64,000 nucleotides of DNA from assembly GCF_000013645.1 (NCBI RefSeq), contig NC_007952.1:3224001-3288000 (forward strand), written 5' to 3'. Within the stretch, counting starts at the first letter, position 1; the number at the start of each line of letters is the position of its first letter. Source of the DNA: Paraburkholderia xenovorans LB400. Lineage in GTDB: Bacteria > Pseudomonadota > Gammaproteobacteria > Burkholderiales > Burkholderiaceae. The position numbers and the translations under genes were made by a program. Shown piece by piece: positions 18,985 through 26,920 of the stretch. Under the pieces are notes generated by a model that saw nothing but the letters and a program-made list of their open reading frames with translations, was not told the DNA's origin and ran no database searches.

Positions 18985-19620
18985 TGCGTCGGTCAGCGCA
19001 CCAGAGCGCCGCCTGAGCATTCAGATCGTCGAGGTCGATGAACTTACGCGCAGCAAAGAAGTTCTCGCGGACGTATCGGATTGCACGTTCGACACGGCCC
19101 TTCTCGTTGCCTCGCGCAACGGCCACAGGACGGGGTTCATAGCGGTGATGGGCGGCGAACGCGACGAGTTGAGGATTGAACCGGATCGCGTCACCGTGCC
19201 GCTCAAGGACGGCGCTCTTGAGGTTGTCATAGAGCAGGACCCTGGGCAGACCGGACCATGTCTCGAAGGCGCCTGCATGGCCGGCCAGAAAGCTGTCCAT
19301 GCGGGCATCAAGGAAGAAGCGCAGGTAAATCTGCCGTGACCACGACAAGACCATCACGAAGGCCATCAACGGTCGGCGTGCGCGACCGATCTGCAGGTGA
19401 TCGAAATGGGCCCAGTCGACCTGTCCTTGCTCACCGGGCAGTGTTCGTAGACGCAAATAAGCCTCGGTGATCGGCCTTGGACGGCGGACCGAGATCAAAT
19501 GCCTGAAGTGGTGGTGATTGCCCCGATAGCCGCGCTCGCACACCATCGCATACAGACGGCTGCGCTCGTACGCTGGTCCACTTTCCGCGGCCGCAAAGAA
19601 TGTGAGCGGCAGGCGAGTTT
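18985..19620 (-). pseudogene. Truncated IS21-family transposase (IstA)
   Basis: The frame reads LTFFAAAESGPAYERSRLYA (no Met), then MVCERGYRGNHHHFRHLI and the integrase core (QGQVDWAHFDHLQIGRARRP, LPRVLLYDNLKSAVLERHGD, RGNEKGRVERAIRYVRENFF). It breaks off after DLNAQAALWCADR at about 18985, where sequence similar to mdlA begins. A TAA precedes the readable part at about 19620, and the N-terminal DNA-binding region and istB are missing. It is a remnant of a second, different IS21-type element. Confidence 0.82.
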
Positions 19621-19964
19621 AGACGGGATGCGGAGATCATCGACAACAAATTAGCGTGCTGGCACATCTTGCTTTGCAAATGGCCGAACTAATTGACGAT
19701 GTTGCCGAGCTACTTGGACAAAATGTCGACTTGGCGCGACCATGACAAAGCCCAGTCCAATTGACCAGATCAAACTGCGCTGCGCGTTCAAGATCAAGCG
19801 AACTATATGCCCGCGCCCGTACGAAATTTGCAGCATGCGGGCGATTGAGATGTTGCCCCCAGCTAGTACTGTCGACGGTCGGGAAGGGATGGCAGGAGGC
19901 AGGGCCAGCCCGTAACGCTCGAAATCTCGGCGAAGGTCTGCCACCGCTCGGCTCGATCCAGGTG
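19621..19964. other. Non-coding or eroded IS flank
   Basis: About 340 bp with no supportable gene. A minus-strand frame (19651-19968) lacks a ribosome site and recognisable domains. It may be the end of the truncated IS21-type element. Confidence 0.35.
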
Positions 19965-20585
19965 TCAACTTGAGGCCGGTAGCAGTGTGGGAGTCTGCAA
20001 CTCGGGGGTGACGGTGCTAAAGAGACGAAACGGCACGCCTAGTTGAGGCATCAAGTTTTCTAGGAGCCCAATAAACTCATCGGCATACATGCGACCTCTG
20101 CTCAACAGCTCCTGTGCGACCGTCTCCACGATGGTCCAGACCTTTGGATCTCGGAATTGCACAGCCATCTCGTCTGCGAACTTGTAGAAAGCGCCATTGG
20201 CCAGGCCCCAGATTGCGCCCACATGCTGTCGGTCTCCGAGGGCTGCCACCCCAACCGAATATGTATCGAAGGGTCGGCCTCGTTTCTCCGCGAGGACCAT
20301 CTCTGCCCCATAGCCAGCCGCGGCAATGAAGCATTGCTGCCGCCGCAGCTCCAGTTCGTCCGGCACGGCCCAGCCGAGTTCTTGAACTCGAACTTGCAGT
20401 AAGTGCAAGTCTGGCTGGATTGTTGTCACCGCCGTCTTGCCGCCGTCAATCACTATGTCGTCATCGACATAGTGATAGCCTGTCAAGTATGCAGCGACTG
20501 CATGTCCCGACTCGTGATATGCCGCCTCCTCGCGGGTCGGTGAGGTCGGACGCAGCGAGGTCGAGGCGGGGATGTTGGCTGTCAT
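19965..20585 (-). CDS. HExxH (M41-like) putative zinc peptidase
   Basis: A 206-residue soluble protein. Residues 20-37 read EAAYHESGHAVAAYLTGY, with HESGH at 24-28 as a zinc-peptidase motif in the sequence context of the FtsH peptidase family (M41). No AAA+ ATPase or membrane segment is present, so this is a free-standing peptidase-like domain. A candidate third zinc ligand is not certain. It starts four bases after the stop of the nuclease-like gene upstream on the same strand, so the two form a tight two-gene unit. Such free HExxH proteins occur in accessory islands; the substrate is unknown. Confidence 0.6.
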   Translation of the reverse strand: MTANIPASTSLRPTSPTREEAAYHESGHAVAAYLTGYHYVDDDIVIDGGKTAVTTIQPDLHLLQVRVQELGWAVPDELELRRQQCFIAAAGYGAEMVLAEKRGRPFDTYSVGVAALGDRQHVGAIWGLANGAFYKFADEMAVQFRDPKVWTIVETVAQELLSRGRMYADEFIGLLENLMPQLGVPFRLFSTVTPELQTPTLLPASS

Positions 20586-20589
20586 GTGT

Positions 20590-21975
20590 CTACTCGACGC
20601 GATGTTCGGCGGTCATCAGGTGAGGGGTGACCGATTCGAACGAGATCATGGAGTCCGTCTGGAAGAAATTGAAGATAGCGTTTTGTTGCTCGATCTTGGC
20701 CAATTCTTTGGGGGTCAGAGAATCGCAGGGTAGGAGGGAAAAGTGGATGCCGAAAGAAGAGTGAGGGTAGTTCGGGTGCTCAATGCCGATACCGATGACT
20801 TGCTTCAAATTCGGCATCCTCAGTTTCGCAGCGCCGCAGGCCAACTCAAGAAGGAACCTGCGTTTTTCTTGCCAATCCGGAAGGGCAAGGAACTCGGGGG
20901 TAGGTCCGAGCTGCAGGAATACGTAGGCAGAATCGTCGTCCATTCGCGGGACCGAAGTCACCATCCGCTGGAAGCCGGAGCCCGGTGGGGGAAAAGCTTC
21001 AATTGCCCGCAAGATCTGGCTCCACATACCTCGCCTCGCATGGCGAGGCTCCTTCACCATCTCAAAAATTGGGTTCGGCCCGCGATGCAGGTCAGCGTTG
21101 GTGATTGCGGCTCCTGACAAGAAGTCGCGACAGGCGCCCTCAATCAAATTGTCCCAGCCATAGGACATCCTGTTCGCTTCGGCGGTCGCTTCGTAGGTCT
21201 TGGAGTTTGAGAACTCCGCCCAAAGCCCCTCGCGCATGTTAAAGCCCTTGAGGCTCGGCTCGATGTACCTGTTCACCATTTCTTCCGCGCCTGGGTCAGA
21301 CGCCGCAAGATAGCGGGCAAGATAGTCTTCTTCGCCGCAGTAGCAGACGAGTTCGAGCCGCTCGATCTCCTGCTCTTTGGCGGTGAGGTAGACGGAGAGG
21401 TCGGTGACAGTGTCCAACTCGCCCAAGATGATCGGCAAATTGTGGCTGTCTAACACGTGGACTGGAGAGGTTCTTGGTAGGAAGAGAAAGAACGGCCAAG
21501 GCTCGTTCGGCGGTGTGTCCGTGTAAGCGATTCCCAGGCTGCCCGCGATGTTCTCGGGCGAGGCCGCCTTGCATGCTTCGGCGGCCCCATGAGCAACGAT
21601 CAGCTTGTGCACCTTGCCCACCCCTCGAACCGGGAGTGGAAACGGCTTCTTCCGCGCAGCGTCAAGGAAGAGCTGGCGGCCGCTGCGCACGTAGCGTTCA
21701 GCCCCATGCGCCGTGGAGATCTGTGCATCGATGGCCCTCCGTTTCCACCGCTCCCAAGCCACCTTGGGGGTCTTCGCGCTGGCCGGGTTCAGCCCTGCGT
21801 TCCTATCGAAGAAGATGAATACGGTATCTCCGAAGACGGCAATCAGGTCGCAGAGTTCCTTGCCATCGTCCTTGTAGGGATTGGGATAGGTCCAAAGCTT
21901 CAGGAACGAACGCTCGCCAAACTCAGCAAGTAATTGCTCTGTGGGCGTGACGCCCAAGGACTTGTTGATCGTCAT
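20590..21975 (-). CDS. Nuclease-like protein of unknown family (possible PD-(D/E)XK fold)
   Basis: I take the ATG at 21975 (MTINKSLG), giving 461 residues; the open frame runs further upstream, but that extension is Arg/Ser-rich and looks non-coding. Near the N-terminus, FGERSFLKLWTYPNPYKDD, GKELCDLIAVFGDTVFIFFD resembles the start of restriction-endonuclease-like proteins whose hallmark is [D/E]LCDLLVVF...IIFSDK. Here the final Lys is Arg (FFDRN). The rest (about 400 residues) matches nothing I know. The HExxH gene follows at once on the same strand. Function is inferred only from this motif and from the defence-like neighbourhood. Confidence 0.55.
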   Translation of the reverse strand: MTINKSLGVTPTEQLLAEFGERSFLKLWTYPNPYKDDGKELCDLIAVFGDTVFIFFDRNAGLNPASAKTPKVAWERWKRRAIDAQISTAHGAERYVRSGRQLFLDAARKKPFPLPVRGVGKVHKLIVAHGAAEACKAASPENIAGSLGIAYTDTPPNEPWPFFLFLPRTSPVHVLDSHNLPIILGELDTVTDLSVYLTAKEQEIERLELVCYCGEEDYLARYLAASDPGAEEMVNRYIEPSLKGFNMREGLWAEFSNSKTYEATAEANRMSYGWDNLIEGACRDFLSGAAITNADLHRGPNPIFEMVKEPRHARRGMWSQILRAIEAFPPPGSGFQRMVTSVPRMDDDSAYVFLQLGPTPEFLALPDWQEKRRFLLELACGAAKLRMPNLKQVIGIGIEHPNYPHSSFGIHFSLLPCDSLTPKELAKIEQQNAIFNFFQTDSMISFESVTPHLMTAEHRVE

Positions 21976-22468
21976 GCTCTCGTAGACATCGGGAGGAAGG
22001 TGGCAGGGTTCGTGCGGCGTTGCTGCCGTTGATCGGTCACCGCACGCGGAAGGCTCAGGGGCTGGAATGTTAGCACTGCAACGGTCGATGCTCACGGCCC
22101 GCCGGGGCGAACGTCTGGTCCCGCTGCGGGAGCATAGCGTTGCGCGCAAGCTCAGTCCCATTGCATTCAGACCGCTCATTGACATCGTCCACCGGCTTGC
22201 GAGCCCCGACCTTTGCTGCCCGCGCTTGGACGATGGACCGCTCCAGATGCGCAACGTTAGCCGGAGAGCCGAGCATATGCACTGTTTCCGTTGATGCGCG
22301 CGATCATGACGATTGTCACATGCGGCGACCCATGCGAGCCGCTCAAGCCGCGGAACTCTCCGGCGCGCTAACTGCGCGGCGCGTTGAAAAATCGCAGATA
22401 ATAAAAATTTTTAAGCATATATTGCAAATAAATAACGCAACGGACAGAGGTAGCTGAGCAACAAAACC
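21976..22468. other. Intergenic with AT-rich promoter-like tract
   Basis: No gene is recognised. The last 90 bp before 22469 are strikingly AT-rich (AATAAAAATTTTTAAGCATA region) and probably hold the promoter of the AbiEi-like gene. The part at 22070-22254 is GC-rich and featureless. Confidence 0.4.
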
Positions 22469-22777
22469 GTGCAGCAGATGCTCCGGGGATGTGGGCGCGG
22501 CCACCCTATCGACTCCGCCCTGCTCCGGGAAATGGGGATCAGTAACGCGCTTGCTGCTTACATGGTCAAGGCCGGCTGGCTACGGCGCCTTTCGCAGGGA
22601 GTCTATCTTTTGACCGGCGACACTCCTTCCCGGGACGGTACGATCACTTATCTGACTCGATGTGTTGATAAGCACGCAAAACTGACCCGACGGGCGGCGG
22701 ATTGGTTGGACCCCACTGTCGAATCCCGTTGGGACGACGTGGACAATGCCCGGCCGCTATATGGCGGGTTCGAGTAG
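22469..22777 (+). pseudogene. Truncated AbiEi-type antitoxin (N-terminal winged helix only)
   Basis: The frame opens with GTG at 22469 and encodes 102 residues. The first 60 match the AbiEi antitoxin N-terminal winged helix: RGHPIDSALLREMGISNALA, AYMVKAGWLRRLSQGVYLLT, GDTPSRDGTITYL. A normal AbiEi is about 200-270 residues with a C-terminal domain and is followed by the AbiEii nucleotidyltransferase toxin. Here the similarity ends at about residue 62 and no toxin gene follows. It is a truncated orphan; the DNA-binding part could still be made. Confidence 0.6.
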
Positions 22778-23002
22778 TTCGCCGGCGGCCCGACGCCTGT
22801 CCAGCCAAACCGATGCTCAGTAAAAGACCTGAACAATCGCTTCTGCTCGCGAGGCGCGGATGATGTCGCGCGCGTCAGGGCGGCCGCGAGCGATGCGCGT
22901 GTCAACGCTTATTGCCCCGCTCAGGAACTAGGTGGTGTTGGCGGGGTGAATGTCAGCGATGGGTTAAAAACGCGGATGCCTGAAGCCTCTTCCGCGCGCA
23001 AG

Positions 23003-23797
23003 TCAGAACACGTCGCCTACACCCTCCGTACCGATGAAGTGGTCGCATTGGACGCCTTCGAGATACTGGAGTCGGTTGCTCGGAGCAAGAGCGTTGCGGT
23101 TGCCGTCATATTCAATGTAGATTGCCGGCGTCACGTCTTTGTTCCATGGCGTGTACATCGACATAAACACTCCAACCGCCGTCGAGGCAAGTGCGCCATT
23201 TGGCCAGACCACCTGGGGCCGGCCGCCGGCGGCACCGTACCGAGCCTGCTCAGCCGCAAGTTTCGCTTCGGTGACAAATCCCATGCACCGCATGCAAGGC
23301 CGAGACGGCAGCGACGTAATGACCTGTCCGGTTATGAAGTAGCGACCGTCATCGCCGTGAACATCCATCCCAACATCGATGTACGGAATGGCATAGCGCC
23401 GCGCGAAACGCTCGAGTTGTTCGCGAACCGTTATGGAATCGACGCACCCAAAAATCACGTTGCATCGCTTGAGTTCGTCTAGCACTTCCTGCCAGGGTCT
23501 TGCGAAGCCGTGAATCTTGACGTTACTGTTGACGAGGCGCAACTTGCGCTCGACTACGTCGACCTTGTAATCTTCGTCGTCCGCTTCCTGCTCCGTTAGC
23601 CCGACCATGCGGTTCGTATTCGTGTCGTCGGCACGGTCAGGGTCGATAAGCAGAAGGTCACCGACGCCAATATGCGCTAACTGCTGCGACACATGCGAGC
23701 CACCACCGCACAGCCCAATGACGGCGGCGGAGGCTATGCGCAGGCGCTCTTCCGACATCGGTCCGAGAAAACTCTGCCTGCTGTGTCGATTGCCCAT
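23003..23797 (-). CDS. ThiF/E1-like adenylating enzyme of a ubiquitin-like conjugation operon
   Basis: 264 residues from the ATG at 23797, preceded by AAGGAG; the open frame extends upstream but the ribosome site and the MGNRHSRQSFLGP start fit the family. The nucleotide-binding core is VIGLCGGGSHVSQQLAHIGV, followed by LLLIDPDRADDTNTNR and GCVDS, the E1/ThiF/MoeB pattern (Asp52, Asp54, Arg63, Asp120). One CxxC pair (CMRC, residues 168-171) is present; a second is not seen. It should adenylate the C-terminus of the Ubl encoded at 24646-25098. It is last in the four-gene operon and overlaps the JAB frame by about 140 bases. Confidence 0.85.
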   Translation of the reverse strand: MGNRHSRQSFLGPMSEERLRIASAAVIGLCGGGSHVSQQLAHIGVGDLLLIDPDRADDTNTNRMVGLTEQEADDEDYKVDVVERKLRLVNSNVKIHGFARPWQEVLDELKRCNVIFGCVDSITVREQLERFARRYAIPYIDVGMDVHGDDGRYFITGQVITSLPSRPCMRCMGFVTEAKLAAEQARYGAAGGRPQVVWPNGALASTAVGVFMSMYTPWNKDVTPAIYIEYDGNRNALAPSNRLQYLEGVQCDHFIGTEGVGDVF

Positions 23798-24299
23798 GTT
23801 GTGCTCCTTGTTTGTTCGGAACTGCCGTAATGCAGAGTCGTGCGACAGTCGGTCGCTCGGATTCAAGTGGGTCCCAGACATGCGCGCGGGCATTGTCGTA
23901 GCTCAGCACGACTGCGCCGTGCGGGAGTTCTGGGCGAACGATAAGGAAGTCAGGCACAAAGCGCGCATTCTCTCTGCGGTCAATAGCGCTGAAATTCGGC
24001 ACCCCTCGGTGGTCGTGTCGGTGTACATGCAAAACACTTAGTGGCTCGGCATGGGCATGCATCATCAGTCTCCGAAAGGCCGCTCCCGAAACCGATGCAC
24101 CTACCGTGGGGTCATCGATGTATTCGTTATCCGCCACCGCCTCGTAATGAATAGCGGTCAGTTGCCATGCGCCGCTAACGTGCGACGAACGACAAGTGAT
24201 AAAGCCGACCCGCTCCGCCGCGAATGGGTGGGGCCGGTGCAAATCTTTGTGAATCTGCCTAAGCAGTCCTGTCGAAATCGTGATGGCGGTTGTTGTCAT
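23658..24299 (-). CDS. JAB/JAMM-type metallopeptidase of a ubiquitin-like conjugation operon
   Basis: From the ATG at 24299, coupled to the E2 stop by an ATGA overlap, the frame has 213 codons. The JAMM zinc site is visible: Glu29 (AAERVGF), His91 and His93 (LHVHRH), Ser104 and Asp107 (NFSAIDRR). Prokaryotic JAB proteins mature the Ubl tail or remove it from targets. The end of the frame (after about residue 165) turns Gln/Arg-rich and overlaps the E1 gene for 140 bases, which is unusual. The native stop may have been lost by a late frameshift, or the overlap may be real. Confidence 0.82.
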   Translation of the reverse strand: MTTTAITISTGLLRQIHKDLHRPHPFAAERVGFITCRSSHVSGAWQLTAIHYEAVADNEYIDDPTVGASVSGAAFRRLMMHAHAEPLSVLHVHRHDHRGVPNFSAIDRRENARFVPDFLIVRPELPHGAVVLSYDNARAHVWDPLESERPTVARLCITAVPNKQGAQHGQSTQQAEFSRTDVGRAPAHSLRRRHWAVRWWLACVAAVSAYWRR

Positions 24300-24649
24300 C
24301 GCAGCGCTCGCAGGTGGGCAAGCAGCATGTCCATCAGCGGGAGGCTTGACGGCACCCCGGTCCAGGACCACGTGTACCAAGCCTTTCCTGCGATAGATTC
24401 GCAAGTCCAGTTTCCCGCCTTGCCGCCAATCGTTTGTCGCTCGGCGATTTGCTGCGTCAGATACAGCCGCGTGGGGTACCCTCCCGGCTCGCTCGACGGT
24501 AATAGGAGTGCATCGAGGACATATTCGCGTTCTCCGACCTGGATATGCAGTGCCGGCAGTATCACGAACTCCTTTGTGCCGTCTGCCATCAGCCTAGCGT
24601 CGGGATAGACGGCTTGCAGGGCTGCCATGCGTGCAGCTTCGAGGCTCAC
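24296..24649 (-). CDS. E2-like conjugating protein (prokaryotic E2-E type)
   Basis: 117 residues starting with GTG at 24649, which overlaps the Ubl stop (GTGA). The sequence fits the prokaryotic E2 family found beside multiubiquitin-type genes: LPALHIQVGE, VLDALLLPSSEPGGYPTRLY, NWTCESIAGKAWYTWSW and the HLRALR tail. The only Cys in the putative active region is Cys83 (NWTCES); whether it carries the Ubl cannot be decided here, because members of this group often lack a canonical E2 cysteine. It is the second gene of the operon, with four-base overlaps on both sides. Confidence 0.78.
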   Translation of the reverse strand: MSLEAARMAALQAVYPDARLMADGTKEFVILPALHIQVGEREYVLDALLLPSSEPGGYPTRLYLTQQIAERQTIGGKAGNWTCESIAGKAWYTWSWTGVPSSLPLMDMLLAHLRALR

Positions 24650-25098
24650 GATGAACTTCCCTGCTTGACGTGGCTGATGAAGACCTCTCCTGCATGGACG
24701 TGAATGGTCTGGTCATCCACCAATTCTTCGAACTTTCCCGGTCCCAATATACGGTCGAGCACGCGGTCGGCCGCGACGCCGACAACTGCCTTGAACGCTG
24801 CGACCACGTATGCGCCTTTTTTTACGCGCACCTCGCGATTGTCAACAGTGACCTCGACAAGATGCCCGTGCTCGCCTTCGTGGGAATGGTGATGCCGTTG
24901 CCCGTCATGCGCCGGCGTTTCCACCTCTTCGATTTTGGCGTCGATGAGTTCGACCCCGCCCTCCGGGAGCAGAACCTCCGCTTGAATCTCAATTTCGCGA
25001 ACGACGCCGGAGGAAGACCGTTCGTCGACCTCGCTTACCAAGGCAGGGGAAACCGCCTGCGCTTCGTCGCTATTCCCTTCAGTACCTAAAGGTTTCAT
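24646..25098 (-). CDS. Ubiquitin-like protein with His-rich linker (multiubiquitin type)
   Basis: 150 residues from the ATG at 25098 (GGAG seven bases upstream); the longer open frame crosses the operator region and is rejected. Residues 1-65 are acidic and probably disordered. Residues 67-79 are His-rich (QRHHHSHEGEHGH). Residues 80-147 form one beta-grasp domain: LVEVTVDNREVRVKKGAY, VLDRILGPGKFEELVDDQ and AGEVFISHVKQG, as in multiubiquitin-domain proteins. The tail is QGSSS rather than a free Gly-Gly, so trimming by the JAB protein or use of a different acceptor residue is implied. It is the first gene of the operon and the likely modifier. Confidence 0.8.
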   Translation of the reverse strand: MKPLGTEGNSDEAQAVSPALVSEVDERSSSGVVREIEIQAEVLLPEGGVELIDAKIEEVETPAHDGQRHHHSHEGEHGHLVEVTVDNREVRVKKGAYVVAAFKAVVGVAADRVLDRILGPGKFEELVDDQTIHVHAGEVFISHVKQGSSS

Positions 25099-25132
25099 GG
25101 TAACTCCGTGCGAAGTTGCTAAACTGCTATTA

Positions 25133-25204
25133 ATTGCTCTTGAGCAATCCAATGAGGAAATCATAGAACTTGCTTTTGGGCATGTCAATTGCCAATGAGC
25201 AATT
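25133..25204. promoter_or_regulatory. Paired palindromic operators between the Ubl operon and the XRE gene
   Basis: Site 1, 25133-25148: ATTGCTC-TT-GAGCAAT, perfect 7-bp arms. Site 2, 25187-25204: AATTGC...GAGCAATT, with 6 of 8 arm bases matching. Both lie between the divergent Ubl (start 25098) and XRE (start 25218) genes; site 2 is directly upstream of the XRE ribosome site. They are the likely binding sites of the XRE protein, controlling both directions. Confidence 0.65.
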
Positions 25205-25217
25205 TTTTGGAGGTGTG

Positions 25218-25586
25218 ATGATGAATGAAAGCGAACGGTCGTTTGATAACGATGCGTTCTATCGTGCTTTGGCGGCCACGGTGGACGCGCGCGAGATTAC
25301 TTGGAAACAGGCAAGTCAGGAAACCGGTGTGAGTCCAACTACCCTGACAAGAATGGCGAAGGGCCGAAAGCCGGACGGCGCTAGCCTCGCGGTACTAGCA
25401 ACATGGGCTGGACTGGACCTCTCGGCCTTTGTGAATCTGGCCGCGAAAGCGCCGAAGGGCGAGCCGCTGGCTCTCGCGACTGCTCATCTACGAGCGGACC
25501 CCAGCCTCAGCGACAGCTCAAAAGATGCATTGGAGGAAATGATGAAGGCTGCCTACATCAGCCTTAGAAAAAAGGACAAGAAGTAG
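25218..25586 (+). CDS. XRE-family regulator of the ubiquitin-like operon
   Basis: 122 residues from the ATG at 25218, with GGAGGT nine bases upstream (an adjacent ATG at 25221 is equally possible). The Cro/C1-type helix-turn-helix is visible at about residues 20-50: ITWKQASQETGVSPTTLTRM, AKGRKPDGASLAVLATWAGL. The C-terminus (LSDSSKDALEEMMKAAYISL) resembles XRE regulators with a dimerising tail. It is divergent from the Ubl-E2-JAB-E1 operon, with two palindromes between the genes. A repressor that is relieved on infection or stress is a reasonable but untested model. Confidence 0.82.
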   Translation: MMNESERSFDNDAFYRALAATVDAREITWKQASQETGVSPTTLTRMAKGRKPDGASLAVLATWAGLDLSAFVNLAAKAPKGEPLALATAHLRADPSLSDSSKDALEEMMKAAYISLRKKDKK

Positions 25587-25665
25587 GGCGGCGAGCCACG
25601 GAAGCGTGGCAAAGGCGGGGCAATGTCGGGCGAGCGCCGCCGACCGGCCTATTCTTGACAACTGA

Positions 25666-25692
25666 CACCGCGCGCCCGGTTGCGGCGCGGTG
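25666..25692. terminator. GC-rich hairpin between convergent genes
   Basis: CACCGCGC (25666-25673) pairs with GCGCGGTG (25685-25692), a perfect 8-bp stem with an 11-base loop, in the gap between the XRE gene and the 60-residue gene. No clear U-tract follows in either direction, so termination is only suggested. Confidence 0.4.
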
Positions 25693-25709
25693 CCGCCTAA
25701 CGAATGCCC

Positions 25710-25892
25710 TCAGCCGACCCGCTTGGGGAGCAACTTCCAATGCACGTATCCCGCTGCATCGATGAACTCAATCGGGCGATGCGGACGTTCGCGAGCCTGA
25801 GGCGCGTCAGCTTTCGCAGAGGACGGCGTCTTGGGTGACGCCAGTTTCGCCCGGGTGAGATAGGACGCCCTTTGATTCTTGACAGTAGTCAT
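25710..25892 (-). CDS. Small basic protein coupled to the kinase gene
   Basis: 60 residues starting at the ATG at 25892, which overlaps the kinase stop by one base (TGATG) with AAGGAG upstream, so translation is coupled. It is Lys/Arg-rich (MTTVKNQRASYLTRAKLASP) with a more hydrophobic end (EFIDAAGYVHWKLLPKRVG). No domain is recognised. Tight coupling suggests it belongs to the kinase module, perhaps as substrate or effector; that is inference. Confidence 0.55.
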   Translation of the reverse strand: MTTVKNQRASYLTRAKLASPKTPSSAKADAPQARERPHRPIEFIDAAGYVHWKLLPKRVG

Positions 25893-26920
25893 CAAAACTC
25901 CTTCAAGAACTTGCGTATGGTCTTCTCATCGATTTTCGCCGCACAAAAATCTTTGAGCTTGGACAGGGTTTTGTCCGTCTGTTTCGTCGCATTCGATTGT
26001 CCGCTGCTCGTCACAGTCAACGCGAACTCGCGCCCATCGACCGCCTTGGTCCACTCTCGAGTGCCGTCCGGATAAACCTCGTACTGCCAATCCAGCTCAT
26101 TGCCTTCGATGCCACCCAACGCATTCGAGACCTCGATGACTGCGCCGTAGCGTGCGTCGACATCTACGTTGATGCACTTCTTCACAAGCGTTCGAAGAGC
26201 GTTAGGAATGTGTGCAGGAAACGTTGACCGGTCCGGAAAGAGTCCCTTGTTCACCGCGGCCCCGAAATCCGCGAACGTCTTGAACTGCTTCAGTTGTTCG
26301 TAGAAGGTGTCGTTCCCACAGCACATTCGGTAGAGTGTGAGCCCCACCTGGTAGATGTCGTAGCCGACCGTATGTTCCGACGTTGCGAGCGCCTCCGGCG
26401 GAATGTTCTTCCAGTAGCTCAGCGGCGGTTCAGCAGTGCCGTCGGCATTCATTCGTCGCGCGAGGCCGAAATCAGACAGGAGAGCCTCGTTCCGACTAGA
26501 CAATAGGATATTGTCTGGCTTGATGTCGAAATGAATCAGCCCTTTCGAGTGTATGTTGTGCAGACCGCTGAGGAACTGAATACCGTAGCGAACTACTTCC
26601 CGGACCGTGAGAAATCGCTGTTCGATTAGACGATTGAGCGAACCATTCGGATAGTACGGCATCGCGAGGTAAACGTGGTCCGCATCCTCGCATGCATAGT
26701 GAATCGGGACCACATTCGTGTGGTCTCCAAGGTAAAGAATGCTGGCCTCACGGAAATAGTCTGCCGTGTCGCTAATCGACGACTTCTTGACTTGTTTTAT
26801 CGCAAGCTCCGCGTCCAGTTGCAGGTCGCGTGCGCGAAAAACCGCCGAGTTCTTGCCTTCTGAGCCAATCTCATCGCCAAGCTTGAAGCACAACTGCGCT
26901 TGCGTATCTGCTTTAAACAT
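25892..26920 (-). CDS. Hanks-type Ser/Thr protein kinase
   Basis: 342 residues from the ATG at 26920 (MFKADTQ); the longer frame overlaps the upstream gene and is rejected. Kinase motifs are in order: Gly-rich loop IGSEGKNSAVF, Lys in LAIKQV, catalytic loop GLIHFDIKPDNILLS (HFD in place of HRD), DFGLAR, and IPPEAL. An about 70-residue C-terminal region (GNELDWQYEVYPDGTREW, then a Lys-rich tail) has no known fold. There is no membrane segment or PASTA repeat, so it is cytosolic. It overlaps the RNase H-like gene upstream by eight bases and couples to the 60-residue gene downstream. Kinases with such partners occur in defence islands. Confidence 0.88.
   Translation of the reverse strand: MFKADTQAQLCFKLGDEIGSEGKNSAVFRARDLQLDAELAIKQVKKSSISDTADYFREASILYLGDHTNVVPIHYACEDADHVYLAMPYYPNGSLNRLIEQRFLTVREVVRYGIQFLSGLHNIHSKGLIHFDIKPDNILLSSRNEALLSDFGLARRMNADGTAEPPLSYWKNIPPEALATSEHTVGYDIYQVGLTLYRMCCGNDTFYEQLKQFKTFADFGAAVNKGLFPDRSTFPAHIPNALRTLVKKCINVDVDARYGAVIEVSNALGGIEGNELDWQYEVYPDGTREWTKAVDGREFALTVTSSGQSNATKQTDKTLSKLKDFCAAKIDEKTIRKFLKEF

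Noticed and set aside
22070..22254. Upstream extension of the nuclease-like protein to 22254
   Set aside because: The extra 93 residues are Arg/Ser-rich and unlike the rest; the Met at 21975 gives a natural start.
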